From positions 1 through 64,000 of the forward strand of contig NZ_JBHFNQ010000064.1 of the NCBI RefSeq assembly GCF_041929345.1: a stretch of 64,000 nucleotides of DNA, given 5' to 3'. A model generated the notes under the pieces. That model had not been told where the DNA came from. It made no database searches and worked only from the letters and a program-made list of their open reading frames with translations. Positions 60,635 through 64,000 of the stretch are shown one piece after another. Numbering within the stretch: position 1 is the stretch's first letter; each line of letters starts with the position of its first letter. Origin of the DNA: Floridanema aerugineum. Lineage in GTDB: Bacteria; Cyanobacteriota; Cyanobacteriia; Cyanobacteriales; Aerosakkonemataceae. The translations under genes were made by a program, and so were the position numbers.

Positions 60635-62212
60635 ATGGCGCTAATAAACAGTATTTTAGATAGGTCTGTACCAGGTGTTTACGTCACAGAAGATACTTTT
60701 GGGGCGTTTCCGGCTGGTATTGCTACCCATAGCACAGTTTATATGCTTGGGTTTAGCTCTAAAGTAGATGCCCCGGTAGGTGTCCCGGCGCTTGTCCAGT
60801 CTACAGATGACTTTTATAACCAGTTTGGTACTTCAGCCTCTACTAACAGTGTGGCGTTATTCTTTGCTCAACGCTCTGGTTTAGGTTTGTACTTTGTAAA
60901 CGTTGCAACTAAAGCTACTCGTACCTTTACCGTAGCTACAGCAACACCTGATGAAGACTACACTATCACGGTAGACAGCCCCGGCTATGATGTCACCTAC
61001 AGAGCAGTTACAGGCGATACCCCTGATAGTATCGTGAGAAACCTGATAGACCTGGTTAATAAAAATGCTAGTCACGTTATGACAGCTAGACGGACTGGGG
61101 ACGCTACAGGCGAGTTACGTTTTGCCAGTGGTTTAGCGTCTGTGGCATCAGCTAATATTGCTCTGGGTACTATTCAGGCTAAACCCAGTTATCCGGTAGT
61201 TTGGGACGTGGTAGACACCATTAACTCAGCTTTTGAGCCGGAAATGAAACAAGGCTTTATCATTGCTCCTGAGTTTTTCCAAAACTTTACCAGTATGGCA
61301 GATCGAAACGTACTGGCTAATACAATGGAGTCTTTAGCATCCGACCCTAGCTATTATTGGGTTGCGATCGCAGACTGTGGGCAAGATGTAGCCACCCAGA
61401 CAACCTCAGCAGGTGCGGTTAACTTAGCCATTCAGGAAAGAAACGGGTTACAGTCTCCTAGAGGTCACTTGGCTTTTTACTTTCCTTATTGGGTAGATGC
61501 CAGAGATAACTTAGTCCCGATGAGTGCGTCTGTTGTTGGGGTAGCTTTACGGCGCTATCGTGACCAAGGTTTCAGAGAACCCCCGGCTGGTACAGCTTTT
61601 CCGGTTTATGGAGTAAAAGACATCAGTTACAAGGTAACAGACAAGATCCAAAGCTCCTTAAACCCTGTGGGCGTTAACTGCGGTAGACATCTGTCAGCAG
61701 GACGGGGAAGGGTGATCTACGGCGCTAGAACTGTCAGCACTAACCCCTATTACCGCTTTGTCAGCACTAGAGTTATCATGAACGTTTTAGCTGGATCGCT
61801 ACGTGGGGCTTTTGACTCGATCATCTTTAGCTCAGTAGATGGTTTAGGGGTGCTTTTCGGTCGCATCAAGCAAACTGCTGTACAGTTTTGTGAAAGGTTG
61901 CGCTTGGCTGGTGCTTTATTTGGTGCTACTCCTGACGATGCCTACCTTTGCATCTGTGACCTGACCAATAACCCCGCTATTGACTTAGAAAACGGTCAAG
62001 TTAACTTAGATGTTTTAGCCAAACCATCACCAGTAATGGAGGTACTAAACATCAGACTATCAAGGGTTTCCCTTGGTACTGTACTTGCTGAGGTTGCTTC
62101 ATCGGGCGATCGTTCTCCAATTAACAACCCCGAAGTTAACCCTCAGTCTGCTAAGTCTTCCCAACCTGCAACAGCTAACCCTAGCGGCGGTGGTGCAACA
62201 ATAAGTCGATAG
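60635..62212 (+). CDS. Phage contractile tail sheath protein
   Basis: 525 residues. The N-terminus (RSVPGVYVTEDTFGAFPAG) and the C-terminal core (REPPAGTAFPVYGVKD, LSAGRGRVIYGARTVSTNPYYRFVSTRVIMNVLAGSLRGAFD) are the conserved parts of myovirus sheath proteins. The central part (about 90-190) is a beta-rich variable insertion. The C-terminal 35 residues are Ser/Pro/Asn/Gly-rich. Sheath subunits assemble around the tail tube and contract on infection; related proteins occur in tailocins and contractile injection systems. A tail tube gene does not follow, and the gene is a single unit, unlike usual sheath-tube operons. Confidence 0.87.
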   Translation: MALINSILDRSVPGVYVTEDTFGAFPAGIATHSTVYMLGFSSKVDAPVGVPALVQSTDDFYNQFGTSASTNSVALFFAQRSGLGLYFVNVATKATRTFTVATATPDEDYTITVDSPGYDVTYRAVTGDTPDSIVRNLIDLVNKNASHVMTARRTGDATGELRFASGLASVASANIALGTIQAKPSYPVVWDVVDTINSAFEPEMKQGFIIAPEFFQNFTSMADRNVLANTMESLASDPSYYWVAIADCGQDVATQTTSAGAVNLAIQERNGLQSPRGHLAFYFPYWVDARDNLVPMSASVVGVALRRYRDQGFREPPAGTAFPVYGVKDISYKVTDKIQSSLNPVGVNCGRHLSAGRGRVIYGARTVSTNPYYRFVSTRVIMNVLAGSLRGAFDSIIFSSVDGLGVLFGRIKQTAVQFCERLRLAGALFGATPDDAYLCICDLTNNPAIDLENGQVNLDVLAKPSPVMEVLNIRLSRVSLGTVLAEVASSGDRSPINNPEVNPQSAKSSQPATANPSGGGATISR

Positions 62213-62845
62213 CTTCTTATTATGCTGGTTGACAATAAAGGTTGACCAGTATTGCTATTTATCTAGATATTTGGATATTTTTACCGCAACCAAATAGCAA
62301 GATTCTTACAAAGGGATTTACTGAAATTATTTGCTTGAAATTGCCAATATTTATACACATAAAGTACTAAACAACTTTCTGAAATATCAGTTTATTGTAG
62401 CCAAATTATAGCAGGTTAAATAATCCAATGGCTGAAGCGCTCGGCGTTCGATTGTATAAAAGTTACAAAAAGTTTAATGTTATTCTGGCGAGGACGCATA
62501 GACACATCGTTAATAATTGCATAAATAGGTAGAAGTAGAACCTATATAACTATTTAGAGGAGTTTAAACACCAAACTCCTTAGACAACGTTGGACATAAC
62601 CTCCCGGATCACAAATGGAGAATGAGCTATGGATATTAAAATATTAAATAATTCTTGATTTTTGGATATGTGCCGTCTTATAGTTGTGTAATCTTTAGGA
62701 AAAATAACCATTGACAAGTGTATTTACTAAGCAGTTACTTTCTGGACAACATTCTTTTCATGAGAGAAATAATAGATAGGTTTGTGACAGCCAACTTCTG
62801 TATTATCAGGGTCAAATTTTAATTAACCTTTATCGGAGGAGCATA
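62213..62845. other. Intergenic region at the likely right part of the island
   Basis: AT-rich with no convincing gene. It contains operator copy 8 and a weaker similar element at about 62711 (TTGACA, 5 nt, ATTTACTAA). The stretch 62830-62845 supplies a strong ribosome-binding site for the next small ORF. Confidence 0.4.
62229..62258 (+). promoter_or_regulatory. Island promoter-operator (copy 8)
   Basis: TTGACA, 5 nt, GGTTGACCAGT, with TGCTAT 18 nt after the -35. No gene starts within 100 bp downstream, so it may drive a small RNA, a leader, or be left from a deleted gene. Confidence 0.6.
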
Positions 62846-62950
62846 ATGGCTTCAGATAAAAAGGATACCAGCAATTTCGACCACAGCCTCTTTATAAACC
62901 AACTAATCATCGACTTTTATCTTATCAAGAATAAGCTTCTTTACCCCTAA
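62846..62950 (+). CDS. 34-aa small ORF with strong ribosome-binding site
   Basis: ATG 62846 encodes MASDKKDTSNFDHSLFINQ and 15 more residues (ending NKLLYP). GGAGGA (62835-62840) lies 5 nt upstream, the best Shine-Dalgarno in this part of the window. It has a hydrophilic start and a hydrophobic, aromatic C-terminal half. Function is unknown. It heads a run of small ORFs on the same strand. Confidence 0.5.
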   Translation: MASDKKDTSNFDHSLFINQLIIDFYLIKNKLLYP

Positions 62951-62983
62951 AGGCATAATCAAAAGAAGAATAAGGATCTAGCG

Positions 62984-63049
62984 ATGATTCTTTTAAAGAG
63001 AGAAGGCTACAAGGAGGAAATATATCCTAATGGTAAACCTAACAGTTAG
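62984..63049 (+). CDS. 21-aa small ORF (possible)
   Basis: ATG 62984 (MILLKREGYKEEIYPNGKPNS), with AAGGAT 7 nt upstream. It overlaps the following small ORF in another frame. Weakly supported. Confidence 0.25.
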   Translation: MILLKREGYKEEIYPNGKPNS

Positions 63050-63092
63050 ACTTTTTAAGTTTGCTTTCAAAATTCCACTTAGGAAGGGGTAA
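63030..63092 (+). CDS. 20-aa cationic small ORF (possible)
   Basis: ATG 63030 encodes MVNLTVRLFKFAFKIPLRKG, with AAGGAGG (63011-63017) 12 nt upstream. Five of 20 residues are Lys or Arg, alternating with Leu, Phe, Val and Ile, as in amphipathic membrane-active peptides. Its last codons contain the ribosome-binding site (AGGAAGGGG) of the next gene, so translation could be coupled. Confidence 0.35.
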   Translation: MVNLTVRLFKFAFKIPLRKG

Positions 63093-63099
63093 AAAGCAA

Positions 63100-63738
63100 A
63101 TGAAAGCAATATCATTTGATGGGGTATTAGTACCAGTCCAAACAAACAGAAACCCCCCTCCTGGTGGAGGATTTGTACTAATTGTTCTTTGGATTGGAGG
63201 AAATATTACTGTTAATCTTCTTAATAATAGTCTTAATCTTCTAAATGTAGCAATTAATTCTTATAAACCAGGATATTCTTACAACCCAGGATATTCTTAT
63301 AATCCAACATATTCTGCTCCAGGTGAGCTACAAGATAATTTTCGTGCTGTCGCTCCAGGAGATCCTGATGCTCCCGTCGCTCCAGAAATTTCTGCTCCTC
63401 CTCCTAATCCTAACTTAACGCCTCGTGATTATTGTCCTCACAACAATAAAGGGGAACCTGACTGTCAAGTAACTAAAAAACAGGCTCACATAATCTACTT
63501 AGCTGTTCATAATTCTATTTTATCAGAATTGAATACATCTTCTAATACTGAGACAAAACGCTTGATTGATATAGGAAGAAAAACAGCTGAGCAAAAGGCT
63601 CGATCTTTAGGTATTACTTTAGCTACTACATCGGGAGTCGGGGCAATGATATATTATAACAACGCTAAGGCAGTGGAAAACCTTGGAGACAACTCTACCA
63701 ATTATACAATCAAAAATTACAGTAACTCACAAAAATAG
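63100..63738 (+). CDS. Unrecognised protein with hydrophobic segment and GYSYNP repeats
   Basis: 212 residues from ATG 63100, with AGGAAGGGG (63081-63089) upstream; the frame begins earlier at a TTG without such support. It has a Gly/Pro stretch, a hydrophobic segment (about 22-50, FVLIVLWIGGNITVNLLNNSL), three GYSYNP/TYSAP repeats, a Pro/Ala linker, a two-Cys segment (DYCPHNNKGEPDCQV), a helical region and a second short hydrophobic stretch (LATTSGVGAMIYYN). No family was recognised. A membrane-associated or surface role is possible. It is probably in an operon with the next gene (43-bp gap). Confidence 0.6.
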   Translation: MKAISFDGVLVPVQTNRNPPPGGGFVLIVLWIGGNITVNLLNNSLNLLNVAINSYKPGYSYNPGYSYNPTYSAPGELQDNFRAVAPGDPDAPVAPEISAPPPNPNLTPRDYCPHNNKGEPDCQVTKKQAHIIYLAVHNSILSELNTSSNTETKRLIDIGRKTAEQKARSLGITLATTSGVGAMIYYNNAKAVENLGDNSTNYTIKNYSNSQK

Positions 63739-63781
63739 CTTGATTTATTTTAGTCCATAAAAATTGAAATCAGTATTAATT

Positions 63782-64000
63782 ATGAACCAGCCTTTTGATC
63801 CTAATAATTCATCTAACCCATCAGTTTTTGATCCTCAACTGCATCGTGAAACACAAAATGCAGTAGAAGAATATCGGAAAGCAGTTAAAGAGGAGATATC
63901 TAAAGGATATGAATCTAGGGAACGTAATATTTCTCGAACCCGTTGTGATATTTTAGAAGAAAGAGCTAATGAACTAAAAATACCAAAAGATAAAGCTGAC
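63782..64000 (+). CDS. Partial hypothetical protein, runs off the window
   Basis: An open frame from ATG 63782 through the last base (73 codons, no stop): MNQPFDPNNSSNPSVFDPQ, then a charged helical stretch (AVEEYRKAVKEEISKGYESRERNISRTRCDILEERANELKIPKDKAD, quoted only by its key parts EEYRKAVKEE and ILEERANEL). No clear ribosome-binding site. The charged helix suggests a coiled coil. The family cannot be judged from the fragment. Confidence 0.5.
   Translation, partial: MNQPFDPNNSSNPSVFDPQLHRETQNAVEEYRKAVKEEISKGYESRERNISRTRCDILEERANELKIPKDKAD

Larger units (their letters stand above)
51407..62260. mobile_element. Phage-derived island (contractile-tail phage genes, shared operators)
   Basis: It begins after the tRNA-Met 3' end. 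It contains a major capsid protein, MazG-like protein, HK97-gp10-like protein and a tail sheath protein, plus about eight unknown genes in both orientations. Repeated promoter-operators and individual terminators bound the units. There is no integrase, terminase, portal, tape measure, baseplate or lysis gene in the window, so the element is either scattered, degraded, or continues beyond 64000. The right boundary is uncertain; 62260 is the last clear shared operator. Confidence 0.65.

Overview
This is a stretch of cyanobacterial chromosome, probably from a filamentous or otherwise large-genome species. The evidence is the dense HIP1-type GCGATCGC sites, a complete nrtABCD nitrate/nitrite transporter with the cyanobacterial fused NrtC, an NDH-1 CO2-uptake module (ndhF-ndhD-CO2 hydration protein), a cyanobacterial-type glutamate-cysteine ligase, a two-partner-secretion/CHAT giant protein, and many small palindromic dispersed repeats. 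I cannot name the genus from sequence alone.

Positions 1-51,400 look like host backbone. From left to right they hold: a Gly/Asp/Asn-rich beta-repeat protein (262-1662); a small hypothetical gene; a PAS/GAF/GGDEF/EAL c-di-GMP protein (3366-6647); a tyrosinase-CHRD-RTX fusion (6694-9384); the respiratory ctaC-ctaD-ctaE operon (13460 down to 9904); a gene of about 10 kb encoding a GT2 glycosyltransferase + filamentous-hemagglutinin (TPS) + CHAT fusion (13713-23801); an AI-2E family transporter; an ARMT1-like remnant truncated beside a 99-bp inverted-repeat element; rpsF; two coupled hypothetical genes; and a DedA protein. The nitrate transporter operon (29397-34850) and the CO2-uptake operon (35232-40223) follow. 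After these come a CorA-like hypothetical membrane protein, a Uma2-family protein, a Cache-HAMP histidine kinase, a SET-domain protein divergent from an HDAC-family protein, gshA, trmL, and a LysM/M23 peptidase with an upstream CRP-like site.

A tRNA-Met gene at 51333 marks a sharp change. From about 51,410 to at least 62,260 the sequence is phage-derived. A major capsid protein, MazG-like pyrophosphohydrolase, HK97-gp10-like neck/tail protein and a contractile tail sheath protein are interspersed with unknown genes. Most units are single genes in both orientations, each with its own terminator. At least six share a near-identical promoter in which a GGTTRACYAG operator sits in the -35/-10 spacer at a fixed distance from TTGACA. 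The same core word, TTGACTAGCT, forms an iteron-like array of seven exact copies at 51752-52158. Three of the unknown proteins are mutual paralogues. No integrase, terminase, portal or baseplate gene lies inside the window. The right end (62,830-64,000) has tiny ORFs with strong ribosome-binding sites and two unrecognised genes, the last running off the window.

The two most unusual items are the shared operator/iteron regulatory network of the phage-derived island and the GT2-TPS-CHAT giant protein, whose signal peptide is internal and follows a homopolymer where one lost base would split the gene in two.
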